In this document: positions 1 through 8,038 of the stretch, one piece after another | Layout: each line of letters starts with the position of its first letter | Numbering within the stretch: the first letter of the stretch is position 1 | From: Pontibacter oryzae | GTDB taxonomy: Bacteria; Bacteroidota; Bacteroidia; Cytophagales; Hymenobacteraceae | Length of the DNA: 64,000 bases | NCBI RefSeq assembly: GCF_003576375.1 | Contig: NZ_QWGE01000003.1 | Location: 1-64,000 of the forward strand | Reading direction: 5' to 3' | Notes under the pieces: generated by a model | Told to the model about the DNA's origin: nothing | The model's database searches: none | Seen by the model: only the letters and a program-made list of their open reading frames with translations | Position numbers and translations under genes: made by a program

Positions 1-47
1 CTCTTTTTTTTCGAATCCCGCCGGGCTGTCCCCGCCGGAAGCGGCTG

Positions 48-80
48 CAAAGGTAGGGAATTAAACCCGAACTCCGCAAC
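48..80 (-). promoter_or_regulatory. Leftward promoter P1 (rRNA-operon type)
   Basis: On the minus strand a -7 element TACCTTTG (48-55) is preceded, 21 bases upstream, by GTTG (77-80). An A/T-tract resembling an UP element lies just upstream (about 92-99). The predicted start would be near 41, followed by a GC-rich leader. Nothing coding lies between it and the left edge, so the product lies outside the window. Two strong tandem promoters with a GC-rich leader are what I would expect in front of an rRNA operon; that identity is inference. Confidence 0.5.
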
Positions 81-158
81 ACTGGAAAGAAGTTTTTTTT
101 CCGCGGGCGGCCCGTGTTACCGGCCTCCCTTCTCCCCCGTCCCTGCTGAACCGGGATG

Positions 159-189
159 CAAAAGTAGGCAAAATTCCCGCCCGCGCAAC
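159..189 (-). promoter_or_regulatory. Leftward promoter P2 (rRNA-operon type)
   Basis: The minus strand shows GTTG (186-189), exactly 19 bases, then TACTTTTG (159-166). This fits the Bacteroidota primary-sigma consensus TTTG-N19-TAnnTTTG with one mismatch in the upstream box. An A-rich tract (about 195-206) sits above it like an UP element. It lies about 110 bases upstream of P1 and points the same way. The rest of 190-293 shows no gene. Confidence 0.55.
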
Positions 190-293
190 ACCCACACCAC
201 AAAAAACTTCGCCGAAAGGCTTAAGAACCTGATTTTCAATCAGAATATTTTACATCTAATTTCATCCCTTCCTTAATCATCTATACTTTTAAT

Positions 294-333
294 GAAAAAG
301 GGGAGCAGAATTTATACTTCCTGCTCCCCCTTT
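294..333 (-). terminator. Intrinsic terminator of the DUF2480 operon
   Basis: A GC-rich stem (about 300-308 with 321-329) is followed on the minus strand by a T-run (295-299). It lies just past the DUF2480 stop codon. The loop holds a copy of the AAGTATA word. Confidence 0.85.
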
Positions 334-352
334 ATCTACTTTAACGGCTTTA

Positions 353-868
353 TTAAGCGTTTTTTGGCTTCTTATATAGTGGCACTGTACTGCATGGCTC
401 TCCATACATTATACTTGCAGCTACTGGTAAAAGCTTTCGCATTACTTCTACGTAGGCAAAAGTTGGTACCGGAACACTTCCGCAGCCCTTAACCACTACT
501 TTCGCATCTCTATACTCCTCCATATCAATTCCGGCTATAGCTTGTTGCATCAGCGACTGCTCTAAAGCTTCCAGATCGCCAAACACGAAGTGGTTTGCGA
601 AGTTCTGCAACTTTGTAGCAAGCAGCATATAAGCCCAGGTTGGCACGATAGCATCTTCGGAACAGATAATAGCTACATTCTTTCCCTCGTACTGAGACCA
701 ATCATGCTCTTTCACGAATGCCCTGAAATCCTTTTCACGCAGGATCAGGCCTTGAAACAGGTTTTCCTTTATATCATATACCACGCGCTCGCCTGGGTGC
801 AGCAGCAATTCCAGGTTTAGCGTTACCAGCGCACTTTGCGCTACTCTGTTTACTATCTCTTCTGACAT
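353..868 (-). CDS. DUF2480 family protein
   Basis: A 171-residue cytoplasmic protein of the DUF2480 family, common in Bacteroidota and of unknown function. The start is taken at ATG 868 (MSEEIVNR). The frame stays open upstream, but the extension to 907 runs into the end of tsaB and lacks the family's usual N-terminus. There is no signal peptide or membrane segment. The C-terminal half is the most conserved-looking part, with a GCGSVPVPTF stretch. It is the last gene of a leftward series, 16 bases after tsaB, and is followed by a strong terminator. The family call is from memory of its sequence character; no biochemical role can be stated. Confidence 0.8.
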   Translation of the reverse strand: MSEEIVNRVAQSALVTLNLELLLHPGERVVYDIKENLFQGLILREKDFRAFVKEHDWSQYEGKNVAIICSEDAIVPTWAYMLLATKLQNFANHFVFGDLEALEQSLMQQAIAGIDMEEYRDAKVVVKGCGSVPVPTFAYVEVMRKLLPVAASIMYGEPCSTVPLYKKPKNA

Positions 869-884
869 GGTTATTCTCTCCTTG

Positions 885-1580
885 TTAGTTAGCAGCTTTC
901 TTGGCACTTGTTATATAAACATCCTTCAGGTAGAAGGGTTCATAATAGGCTACATCCTCAAATTGCTTTTGCTCATACTTTGGCAATGCCAGCTCCCCTA
1001 TTGTTTTGGCGTTTGGCAGCACACCTTCTATAAACAGTGCATTGGCCTCAGTGTTTACCATCTCCTTATACTTTGCAGCTCCGCTGCCGAAGAAGACGAT
1101 AGGCTGGGTTTCCAGTTTCTCTCTAAAAGTTTGTTCGTCCAGCACTATGGGCGCTATAGGCTCTACCTCTTCCAGGTTGTGTGTGAGCAGGCAAGTATAA
1201 ACCTCCAGGCGGCGGGCATCTAGCATCGGGCAGAAAAGGTAGCGCTCCGGGTTTGGGGTAGCGGCAATAACCTGCGCAGCCAGCCCATATAATGTCGATA
1301 CTTCCAGTAAAGGAATATCCAGCGAATAACATAAACCTTTAGCGGTTGAAGTGCCGATGCGCAAACCGGTATACGAGCCTGGTCCGCCAGACACGGCAAC
1401 AGCGCTTAGCTCCTGCAAAGTGGCGCCGCAGTTCTCGAGCAGTTGGGCTACCATAACGGTAATATGCGAGGAATGTGATTTCTCTATTTGCAACTCAGAA
1501 GCACCCAGCAGCTGCTGATCTTTATAAAGCGCGATAGAGCAGACGGTAGTGGAGGTTTCGAGTGCGAGCAGCAAAGGCAT
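885..1580 (-). CDS. tsaB: tRNA threonylcarbamoyladenosine biosynthesis protein TsaB
   Basis: TsaB is a 231-residue inactive paralog of TsaD. It forms a complex with TsaD and TsaE and supports the transfer of threonylcarbamoyl to A37 of ANN-decoding tRNAs. The start is set at ATG 1580 (MPLLLALETSTT), which opens the ASKHA-fold first strand; the longer upstream frame is not family-like. The diagnostic GPGSYTGLRIGTSTAKGL segment lies near residues 70-90. Length is normal for the family. It is followed 16 bases later by DUF2480 on the same strand, and a hairpin terminator separates it from the peptidase gene upstream only by reading direction. Confidence 0.92.
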   Translation of the reverse strand: MPLLLALETSTTVCSIALYKDQQLLGASELQIEKSHSSHITVMVAQLLENCGATLQELSAVAVSGGPGSYTGLRIGTSTAKGLCYSLDIPLLEVSTLYGLAAQVIAATPNPERYLFCPMLDARRLEVYTCLLTHNLEEVEPIAPIVLDEQTFREKLETQPIVFFGSGAAKYKEMVNTEANALFIEGVLPNAKTIGELALPKYEQKQFEDVAYYEPFYLKDVYITSAKKAAN

Positions 1581-1660
1581 GTGCAAGTATGGTTTATACG
1601 TTATAGATATCCGCAAAATTAAAGCAAGCCAACGAAGGCACCAAAAGTATAGCTAACTGT

Positions 1661-1700
1661 AAAGCAAAAGAGGAAGGCACTGCTGCGCCTCCCTCTCCTG
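1661..1700 (-). terminator. Hairpin terminator after the S41 peptidase
   Basis: The stem AGAGGAAGGC (1669-1678) pairs with GCCTCCCTCT (1687-1696) with one mismatch, and the minus strand continues into a T-rich stretch. It lies 17 bases past the peptidase stop and upstream of tsaB, so tsaB probably also depends on read-through or its own promoter. Confidence 0.6.
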
Positions 1701-1716
1701 TTTATTACTTTATACT

Positions 1717-3366
1717 TTAGTTGGCTTTTAAGTATGATTTATACTTTGCCTGATCGTTCAGCACTTGTTTTGCCATCAGGATGTCCGGATCATCATCAAA
1801 CGACGACTCGATGTAGCCTTTCTGCAAATAGTAGCGCGAGGCAATCTCAGCCTCCAGTATTTCCTGTATCTCTGCCCGGAAACGGGTCAGGTCGTTGGCT
1901 TTGTTATGGGATACTTTCTTTTTGATGGCTTCCAACTCGGCTTTAATATCTTCGTAATGCTTGCCTTCCTTCGCGGTTTCGGCGACATCTTTCAGTTCGT
2001 TTTCTATACCTGTAGTATAAGAAAGGTCTTTATCAGACAGGTACGCGATAAACTTCTTATACTCATCGTCGGTTAGCTTAAACTCTTTAGCCGCCGGAAT
2101 GCTTGGGTGACTGACTTTATACTTGTTTGCATAATCAAAGAAGTAGCCTCTGCCGGCAATCGTTCTGGTAATCTCGGAGAACTCCGGCTGCTTTACCTCA
2201 ACATCCGGGCTTACGCCACCGCCATCGTATACAATTCTGCCCAGCGCAGTTTTATAGGCAACTCGCAGCGAATCCGGAATTTTACCTACACTGCCATCCT
2301 CGTTGCGGTGCGCATAGTCGATGGCTTGTATGCAGCGGCCACTCGGAATGTAGTACTTAGCTGTGGTAACTTTTAGCTGGGAGTTATAAGAAAGCGGGCG
2401 GGTAACCTGCACCAGGCCTTTACCAAATGTGCGCTCCCCAACCAGCACGGCCCGGTCGTAATCCTGCATCACGCCGGCCACAATCTCGGAGGCAGAGGCG
2501 CTGCGCGAGCTGGTAAGTATAACCAGTGGCATGTCTTTGTCCAGTGGCTCGTCCAGGGCTTTGTAGGTTTTGTTCCACTCCTCTACCTTGCCTTTGGTGC
2601 TTACAATGTCTTTACCCTTATCCACGAATACGTTCGAGATGTTAACAGCCTCGTGCAGCAAACCTCCGGGGTTATCGCGCAGGTCGAAAACGATCTTCTT
2701 GGCGCCCATCTCCTTTAACTTCTGCACCGCTGACCTTACTTCCTTACCTGCATCCATGGTAAAGCCCGAAAGCTGGAAGTAGCCGATCTCATTATCCAGC
2801 ATGCCATAGTATGGCACATTATCTACCATAATGTTTTTGCGCACAAGCTCTATGTTACGGGATTTGGTTTGGCCGTAGCTGCGCACCTCTAGTTTAATGG
2901 CTGTGTTTGCCTGGCCTTTCAGCAGCTTGCTCACTTCCTCGGTGGATTTACCCTGCACGTTTACGCCGTTCACCTTCAGAATCTCATCGCCGATGGCAAG
3001 CCCTGCTTTGTGCGCCGGAGAGTTCTCGTAAGGCATTTGCACCACCACTTTTCCGTCGCGGTTGCCAATAATAGCACCAATACCGCCATACTGGCCTGTG
3101 GTCATGGTGCGGAAATCTTCAATATCGTCTTCGGGAATGTAATTGGTGTAGGGGTCCAGCGACTTGAGCATTGCGTCGATGCCAGTGCGCATCATCTGTG
3201 CGGGTGGCACATCGTCTACGTAATAAGTATTTACCTCTTTAAACAGCGTGGCAAAAACATCAAGGTTCTTGGCTATTTCGAAGTAGCGCTCAGAATCGGC
3301 CTTAAAGGAGAAAAGGCCAAGCGCAAAAATGCCGACAAAAACGCCAGCTATGGATTTCTTATACAT
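1717..3366 (-). CDS. C-terminal processing peptidase (S41 family, PDZ)
   Basis: A 549-residue exported serine peptidase of the Prc/CtpA family. An N-terminal hydrophobic anchor or signal (about residues 5-22) places it in the periplasm. A PDZ domain follows (about 90-180, with GLAIGDEILKVNG). The S41 catalytic domain carries the nucleophile Ser in SRSASASEIVAG and the general-base Lys in GERTFGKGLVQ, as well as the DLRDNPGG strand. A C-terminal extension of about 150 residues is charged and helical. Members process or degrade C-termini of envelope proteins. It starts 29 bases after rnpA ends on the same strand, so it is probably in the rpmH-rnpA transcription unit. The substrate is unknown. 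Confidence 0.92.
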   Translation of the reverse strand: MYKKSIAGVFVGIFALGLFSFKADSERYFEIAKNLDVFATLFKEVNTYYVDDVPPAQMMRTGIDAMLKSLDPYTNYIPEDDIEDFRTMTTGQYGGIGAIIGNRDGKVVVQMPYENSPAHKAGLAIGDEILKVNGVNVQGKSTEEVSKLLKGQANTAIKLEVRSYGQTKSRNIELVRKNIMVDNVPYYGMLDNEIGYFQLSGFTMDAGKEVRSAVQKLKEMGAKKIVFDLRDNPGGLLHEAVNISNVFVDKGKDIVSTKGKVEEWNKTYKALDEPLDKDMPLVILTSSRSASASEIVAGVMQDYDRAVLVGERTFGKGLVQVTRPLSYNSQLKVTTAKYYIPSGRCIQAIDYAHRNEDGSVGKIPDSLRVAYKTALGRIVYDGGGVSPDVEVKQPEFSEITRTIAGRGYFFDYANKYKVSHPSIPAAKEFKLTDDEYKKFIAYLSDKDLSYTTGIENELKDVAETAKEGKHYEDIKAELEAIKKKVSHNKANDLTRFRAEIQEILEAEIASRYYLQKGYIESSFDDDPDILMAKQVLNDQAKYKSYLKAN

Positions 3367-3395
3367 AATTTCAGGCTTAAGAGAAGCAGGTAAGT

Positions 3396-3806
3396 CTATT
3401 TAGTTAGACAACGCTCCAAACCTGAAATTAGTTTTTTTTGGATAGATTGGAAGGATTTTTTTTCCTTGCCAATATACAGGATGCCCAGCAGCCGTGGCGC
3501 CTGCTCGGGATGCTGGTACAGGATATGTTTGTGAAGGCGGTAAGCCTCACGCATTTGCCTTTTCAGGCGGTTCCGGTCTACGGCCCGTTTAAAGTAGCGC
3601 TTAGAAACGGAAATGAGCACCTGGGTTTGGCCAGGTGGCAGGTCTTGCGGCGTGTAATAAACAAACCGCAGCGGATACAAATTAAAAGAAGAACTCTTGG
3701 AGAAAAGCAGCGAAATAAGCCGCTTACTGCACAAGTGTTCTTCTTTCGAAAATGTATAACTATTAGGCTGGCTGGCTTGCTGCTCGTTAGCTGCTCCTGA
3801 ATCCAT
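3396..3806 (-). CDS. rnpA: Ribonuclease P protein component
   Basis: RnpA is the basic protein subunit of RNase P, which matures tRNA 5' ends together with the catalytic RNA. This copy is 136 residues, typical size with a slightly long Ser/Gln-rich N-terminus. The family signature is clear: VSKRYFKRAVDRNRLKRQMREAYR contains the RNR motif (about residues 66-90). It begins 40 bases after rpmH, the conserved rpmH-rnpA arrangement of bacteria. No dnaA or dnaN is nearby, so this is not evidence of an origin. Confidence 0.95.
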   Translation of the reverse strand: MDSGAANEQQASQPNSYTFSKEEHLCSKRLISLLFSKSSSFNLYPLRFVYYTPQDLPPGQTQVLISVSKRYFKRAVDRNRLKRQMREAYRLHKHILYQHPEQAPRLLGILYIGKEKKSFQSIQKKLISGLERCLTK

Positions 3807-3846
3807 TAGCTGCTATAAAACGCAAAGCCTATTCCTTTAAAAGGAA

Positions 3847-4008
3847 TTAAGCTGCCTTATGTCTTTTCTCGCTAGAAACCGTAAGTCTCTTTCTGCCTTT
3901 GGCTCTTCTGCTGGCCAATACTCTTCTACCGTTAGCGGTTTCCATTCTAGATCTGAAACCGTGCTTATTTCTTCTTTTTCTCTGAGAAGGCTGGAATGTT
4001 CTTTTCAT
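3847..4008 (-). CDS. rpmH: 50S ribosomal protein L34
   Basis: A 53-codon gene read directly from the sequence. The product begins [18 protein letters not shown] and contains the L34 hallmark [20 protein letters not shown], ending EKRHKAA. L34 is a small, very basic protein of the large ribosomal subunit. It is immediately upstream of rnpA (40 bases). A near-perfect Bacteroidota promoter ends 28 bases before its ATG. Arginine codons are mostly AGA, unlike the CGC-rich neighbours, as expected for a highly expressed ribosomal gene. Confidence 0.98.
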   Translation of the reverse strand: MKRTFQPSQRKRRNKHGFRSRMETANGRRVLASRRAKGRKRLTVSSEKRHKAA

Positions 4009-4036
4009 CGTCTGCCAATGGTTTTATTATGGCCTG

Positions 4037-4067
4037 CAAAATTAGCAAAGCATTGTAAAATAACAAA
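4037..4067 (-). promoter_or_regulatory. rpmH operon promoter (TTTG-N19-TAATTTTG)
   Basis: The minus strand shows TTTG (4064-4067), a 19-base spacer, and TAATTTTG (4037-4044), an exact match to the Bacteroidota primary-sigma consensus. Transcription should start around 4030, giving an untranslated leader of about 22 bases before rpmH. A second TTTG lies close by and does not disturb the spacing. Confidence 0.85.
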
Positions 4068-4369
4068 GTCTGCCTCAGAAATTTTGCAGAAAGATTAGCA
4101 AAGCGCCCATAATTGCGGCTTAGCGGCTTTTGCGTTTCGTACAGAAGTATGGATTTAAAGGCTAATCAAGCAGAAATAGCGCTTTCCAGATATTTATACT
4201 ACCGATTTCTAAGACGCTCAATTTATACTTCATTCTCAAACTTACACCTGGAGCGCCCGCTTCTGCCACTACTCACAGGTTAAACCACAATGGCAAAATG
4301 CTTACATTCGAAGTATAAAACTGCCTTCGCGCTACTAAAGTATAATCTGATTCATCCGTACAAAAAACT
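4068..4369. other. Intergenic region between divergent rpmH and M61 peptidase
   Basis: About 300 bases without an open frame that looks coding. It holds several copies of the TATACTT/AAGTATA word (near 4195, 4223, 4311 and 4336). I could not identify a clean promoter for the rightward peptidase gene. Confidence 0.6.
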
Positions 4370-6088
4370 ATGATCCATTACCACCTCTCTTTCCGGAACC
4401 CACTCACGCATGTTGTAGACATCAGCATTACAATAACAGGTAATCAGCAGCAGAATTTATGCTTGCAGCTGCCTGCCTGGCGCCCCGGCCGCTACGAGCT
4501 ACAGCACTTTGCCCAGAAACTGTATGCTGTGACAGCTACCGCAAACGGGCAAAGTATACCTATCCAAAAAATCACAAAAGATCGTTGGCTGGTAGAGGCA
4601 AAAAATGCTCAGGTTGTGGAGATTAGCTACAGTTTCTTTGCCCGCCAAATGGATGCCGGCGGCTCCTGGCTGGATGAGGAAATGTTATACCTTAACCCTG
4701 TAAATTGCCTGATGGCAGTGGAAGGCCGCGAAGCAGAGCAGCACCAGGTTAGCCTGCAACTGCCGGAACACTGGCAACTGGCCTGCGGACTGCCCGAGCA
4801 CGAAAAACACACCCTGCTTGCCGCTGATTTTGACGAGCTGGCCGACAGCCCTTTTATAGCCAGCGGCAGCCTGCAACGGGAGAGTTTTGAGATGGATGGC
4901 TATACCTTTCATGTATGGCTGCAAGGCGACTGCCAACCTAATTGGCCACGCATTACTTCTGATTTGGCGGCGTATACCCGCGAGCAGCTGGCCGTGTTCG
5001 GCGATTTCCCGGTGCCGGAGTATCATTACCTCAACCTCATTTTACCTTACCGCTTTTATCACGGCGTGGAGCACAGGCACTCTACCGTAATCACCTTGGG
5101 CCCCGGCGAGCAGCTTATGGACTGGGGTATGTATAAAGAATTTGTGGGCGTAAGCTCCCATGAGCTTTTCCATACCTGGAACATTAAAAAGATTCGCCCG
5201 AGGGAGATGCTGCCTTATGATTTTGCACAGGAGAACTATTTCCGGACTGGTTATGTAGCTGAGGGCATCACAACCTATTACGGCGATTTTATACTTGCAC
5301 GCAGCGGCTTTTTCACGGCTGAAGCATACTTTGCCGAGCTCAACACCACCCTGCAACGCTATTTTGCCGATTACAGCCGTTACAACCTCTCTGTGGCAGA
5401 CTCCTCCTTCGACCTGTGGCTGGACGGTTATAAGCCCGGCATCCCGGACCGCAAGGTATCGATCTATATAAAAGGTGCTTTAACCGCCCTGCTCCTGGAC
5501 CTGCAACTGCGCCAGGCCACTGCCAACGCAGCAAGCCTAGACAGCGTAATGCGCATACTTTGGGAGCGTTTCGGGAAAGTAAACATTGGCTACACAGAAG
5601 CCGATTACGCAGAAGTTGTAGAAGAGGTGGCCGGCCAGCCTTTTCAAGCATACTTTGACAGGTATATTAATAGCACCGAAACTATAGAACCTGCGCTTGA
5701 TGCAGCCTTACGCTACGTGGGTTGCACATTGCAAGAGAAGCAAAACCCAGTGCTACACGAAGCCCGCTTCGGCTTTAAGCTTGCCACGGATGGAACTATG
5801 AAAGTAACAGCGATCGCGCCAGACTCTCCGGCCAGTGAGTTACTAAGTATAGATGATGAGCTAATTGCCCTGAACGGGCGCAAACTGGAGAACAACAACC
5901 TGCCGCAGTTGCTGGCCCTGAATCCCGAGCAAACCGAACTGGCCTTTTTCCGGGAGAAGCAGCTACGCGTTATACGCTTAGAGCCCAACGGCCAAACTTA
6001 CTACAGCAAGTATACCGTGCAGAAGCGCGAAGACGCCACCGCTGCAGAACAGGAGAACTTCAGGCTATGGCTGAATCAGAAGTTTTAG
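4370..6088 (+). CDS. M61 family glycyl aminopeptidase-like protein with PDZ domain
   Basis: A 572-residue M61 metallopeptidase. The N-terminal half is the beta-rich M61 N-domain. The catalytic zinc site is HELFH at about residues 264-268 followed by TWNIKKIRP. The third ligand Glu lies in GYVAEGITTYYGD about 30 residues on. A PDZ domain occupies the C-terminus (about 445-545, with DSPASELLSIDDELIALNGR). No signal peptide is evident, so it may be cytoplasmic. Family members have glycyl/acidic aminopeptidase activity; the substrate here is unknown. It is a single-gene unit, convergent with the flavoprotein gene downstream. Confidence 0.9.
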   Translation: MIHYHLSFRNPLTHVVDISITITGNQQQNLCLQLPAWRPGRYELQHFAQKLYAVTATANGQSIPIQKITKDRWLVEAKNAQVVEISYSFFARQMDAGGSWLDEEMLYLNPVNCLMAVEGREAEQHQVSLQLPEHWQLACGLPEHEKHTLLAADFDELADSPFIASGSLQRESFEMDGYTFHVWLQGDCQPNWPRITSDLAAYTREQLAVFGDFPVPEYHYLNLILPYRFYHGVEHRHSTVITLGPGEQLMDWGMYKEFVGVSSHELFHTWNIKKIRPREMLPYDFAQENYFRTGYVAEGITTYYGDFILARSGFFTAEAYFAELNTTLQRYFADYSRYNLSVADSSFDLWLDGYKPGIPDRKVSIYIKGALTALLLDLQLRQATANAASLDSVMRILWERFGKVNIGYTEADYAEVVEEVAGQPFQAYFDRYINSTETIEPALDAALRYVGCTLQEKQNPVLHEARFGFKLATDGTMKVTAIAPDSPASELLSIDDELIALNGRKLENNNLPQLLALNPEQTELAFFREKQLRVIRLEPNGQTYYSKYTVQKREDATAAEQENFRLWLNQKF

Positions 6089-6092
6089 TTTT

Positions 6093-6266
6093 AGACTCAA
6101 GTATTAAGACACACGACACAAGACTTTCTGTTAATGTGAGTAGACAGATCATACAGCAAGTCTCAAACTCCACAAACTGTAGGCTGCTTGTGCTGCTTTG
6201 GTGTTAGTTGCTAGCGTTTTACGCTAACCCCGAAAAGTCTTGTGTCTTGATACTTGTGTCTTGTGT
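6093..6266. repeat. Imperfect inverted repeat of GTCTTGTGTCTT-type units
   Basis: Between two convergent genes, the left arm (about 6093-6130) contains AAGACACACGACACAAGACT. The right arm (about 6226-6266) contains AGTCTTGTGTCTTGATACTT and a further TGTGTCTTGTGTCT. The arms are partly complementary (CACAAGACTTT with AAAGTCTTGTG) and each is internally repetitive. It could fold into a long hairpin and serve as a bidirectional terminator, or be a degenerate interspersed repeat. There is no transposase. Confidence 0.55.
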
Positions 6267-6273
6267 CTAACAC

Positions 6274-7515
6274 CTAGCTACCAAATAGAAGTTTGGCGTA
6301 AAACGATGGCTGCCGGAAACGCTCGCGCAGATCAACGTCGTTGAGCATGCAGGAGATGGTCTCGGCAAGGGTTGGGTTTTTAGAGGCTCTTGCGGCAATG
6401 GCATCAAACAGCCAAGGGTAGCGCAGCATTTTTTGCAGGTGGCGGCTTAGGCGCAGCTCTTTCCAGAGGCGGTTGTACACGGCTTTGTCGTAGCCTTGCA
6501 GTGTGGCCGCCGAGAAATCCTGGGAGGCTATACTTTTAGCAGCATGCTCAGCGGCCCAACGCCCACTGATCATGGCATTGCTAATGCCTTCGCCGGTAAA
6601 GGGGTCTATTAAAGCGCCGGCATCGCCTAACAGCATGTAGTTATCCCCAGAGATGCTCCGTTTTTTAGAACCTAGCGGCAAGCCAAAGCCTTTTATACTA
6701 TCCACCACCTCGGCACTGGCAAAGCGCTCGCGCAGACTGGGGTGCTCTGCCAGCATCCGCTGCATTTCCTTTTTCAGGTTCACTTTTTTGCTGCTCACCG
6801 CACTGCTCAGCATGCCTACCCCTACATTGGCCTCGCCGTTAGGCAACGGAAAAACCCACAGGTAGCCCGGCAGGAAGTCTATAAAAAAGTGCAGCTCGAT
6901 GAAGTTCTCCGCATCCATACCCTGCACGTTTTTATAGTATGCGCGCAGGCCGGCACAGTAATGCGCCGGCTCCTGCTCCAGCCTGGCCACATGCCGCGTA
7001 AACCCCGATTGCGCCCCATTGGCTACCAGCAGCAGCTTTGCCTGCACTAGCGGCTCGCCCTGCTTGCCACTAAGTATAAACCCGCCCTCAGGCACCCGCT
7101 CATACTTGCTGATCTCCATACTTTCCCTAAAATCGATTTCGGGCCGTTGCCGCACTTGCCGCACCAGGAAATCATCAAAGTCTACACGCTTGGAGATATA
7201 GCCTGCCGGTACGTCTTGCTCCGGGTTATACTGCTGCACAAACGGCACGCTTAGCTTATGCCCACCCGGCGATATAAAGTGGATGCCCCACGATGGCAGC
7301 GCTTCCTGCTGCTGACCCAGCAAGTCGGGCAACTCCGGCGAGATGCGCCGCAGTTCATTTACCACTTTGCCGCTCAGGGCGTCGCCACAAATCTTATCCC
7401 GCGGGAAAGTAGCTTTATCTAGCAGTAAAGAAGGAATGCCTTTGTTAGCCAGGTGCAGGGCGGCAGTAGCTCCGGCGGGGCCGGCTCCAAGTATGCAAAT
7501 ATCGGTCTGAAGCAT
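6274..7515 (-). CDS. Geranylgeranyl reductase family FAD-dependent oxidoreductase
   Basis: A 413-residue flavoprotein. The Rossmann FAD motif lies at the very N-terminus (ICILGAGPAGATAALHLANK, residues 5-24). The second FAD contact GDAGALIDPFTGEGISNAM lies near residues 290-310. The start is set at ATG 7515 (MLQTDICILG), because the upstream extension to 7581 would run through the terminator hairpin of the previous gene. Members reduce isoprenoid double bonds or act as related monooxygenases; the substrate cannot be read from the sequence. Cys in DKICGDALSG matches the family pattern. Confidence 0.85.
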   Translation of the reverse strand: MLQTDICILGAGPAGATAALHLANKGIPSLLLDKATFPRDKICGDALSGKVVNELRRISPELPDLLGQQQEALPSWGIHFISPGGHKLSVPFVQQYNPEQDVPAGYISKRVDFDDFLVRQVRQRPEIDFRESMEISKYERVPEGGFILSGKQGEPLVQAKLLLVANGAQSGFTRHVARLEQEPAHYCAGLRAYYKNVQGMDAENFIELHFFIDFLPGYLWVFPLPNGEANVGVGMLSSAVSSKKVNLKKEMQRMLAEHPSLRERFASAEVVDSIKGFGLPLGSKKRSISGDNYMLLGDAGALIDPFTGEGISNAMISGRWAAEHAAKSIASQDFSAATLQGYDKAVYNRLWKELRLSRHLQKMLRYPWLFDAIAARASKNPTLAETISCMLNDVDLRERFRQPSFYAKLLFGS

Positions 7516-7579
7516 AAATACAGTGTAGTGCTTGCCTAAAGATAAGCAGAAGCAGCCAAGCGCACCAGAGCGGGCAAAC

Positions 7580-7610
7580 AAAAAGGGAGGCCCTCCTGTA
7601 GGACCTCCCC
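7580..7610 (-). terminator. Terminator after the small hydrophilic protein gene
   Basis: The stem GGGAGG (7585-7590) pairs with CCTCCC (7604-7609), and the minus strand then runs into a T-stretch. It lies about 40 bases beyond the stop at 7649. Confidence 0.75.
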
Positions 7611-7648
7611 TTATATCATTTTCATAGCTTTATTCTGTGTGGGCGCTG

Positions 7649-7846
7649 TTATTTGCGTGTTGGCGTGTTATTGCCGCCTTTCGCTAGATTGCGGTTAGGG
7701 TTTTGCACCTTTGTCTCGCTATCGTTCAGCGCATTGCGAGGCGGGTTATCATCGATTCGGCCCATAGGCTTGTTCGGGTCCGCCTCATTCGGGTTGTTTT
7801 TCTTCAACTCGTCAATATTCTTGTTGTCTTTATTCTTGATGCTCAT
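7649..7846 (-). CDS. Small hydrophilic protein of unknown function
   Basis: A 65-residue, very polar protein (MSIKNKDNKNIDELKKNN at the start), rich in Asn, Lys, Asp and Pro and with no predicted fold. Such composition suggests intrinsic disorder, perhaps stress-related; that is inference. An A/G-rich stretch (AAAAAGGAGAAC on the minus strand) just before the ATG would act as a ribosome binding site, unusually clear for this phylum. It is flanked by its own terminator, which supports a real independent gene. I do not recognise a named family. Confidence 0.7.
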   Translation of the reverse strand: MSIKNKDNKNIDELKKNNPNEADPNKPMGRIDDNPPRNALNDSETKVQNPNRNLAKGGNNTPTRK

Positions 7847-7984
7847 AGCTTGTTCTCCTTTTTAGTCTATACTTAGTTTTACCCCGTTTTGCCACATTTT
7901 GTTGCACTTAGTTGCTGCGCCTCATACCAATATACCAACAAAGCGGCTCCTCACAAACACTTTTATAGTACTATATCCGGCAAC

Positions 7985-8013
7985 AAAAAAGGGAAGCCGA
8001 AGCCTCCCTTTTT
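7985..8013 (-). terminator. Terminator after the PfkB kinase
   Basis: On the minus strand GGGAGGC-TTCG-GCTTCCC is followed by a T-run. It is a classic tetraloop terminator 26 bases past the kinase stop. Confidence 0.9.
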
Positions 8014-8038
8014 ATACTTTACTTTATACTTGCTGTTG

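Noticed and set aside
292..492. A 66-residue plus-strand frame at the left end
   Set aside because: It is antisense to the DUF2480 terminator and 3' end.
3396..4008. rpmH-rnpA as a sign of the replication origin
   Set aside because: No dnaA, dnaN or DnaA-box cluster is nearby; in Bacteroidota the pair is often away from oriC.
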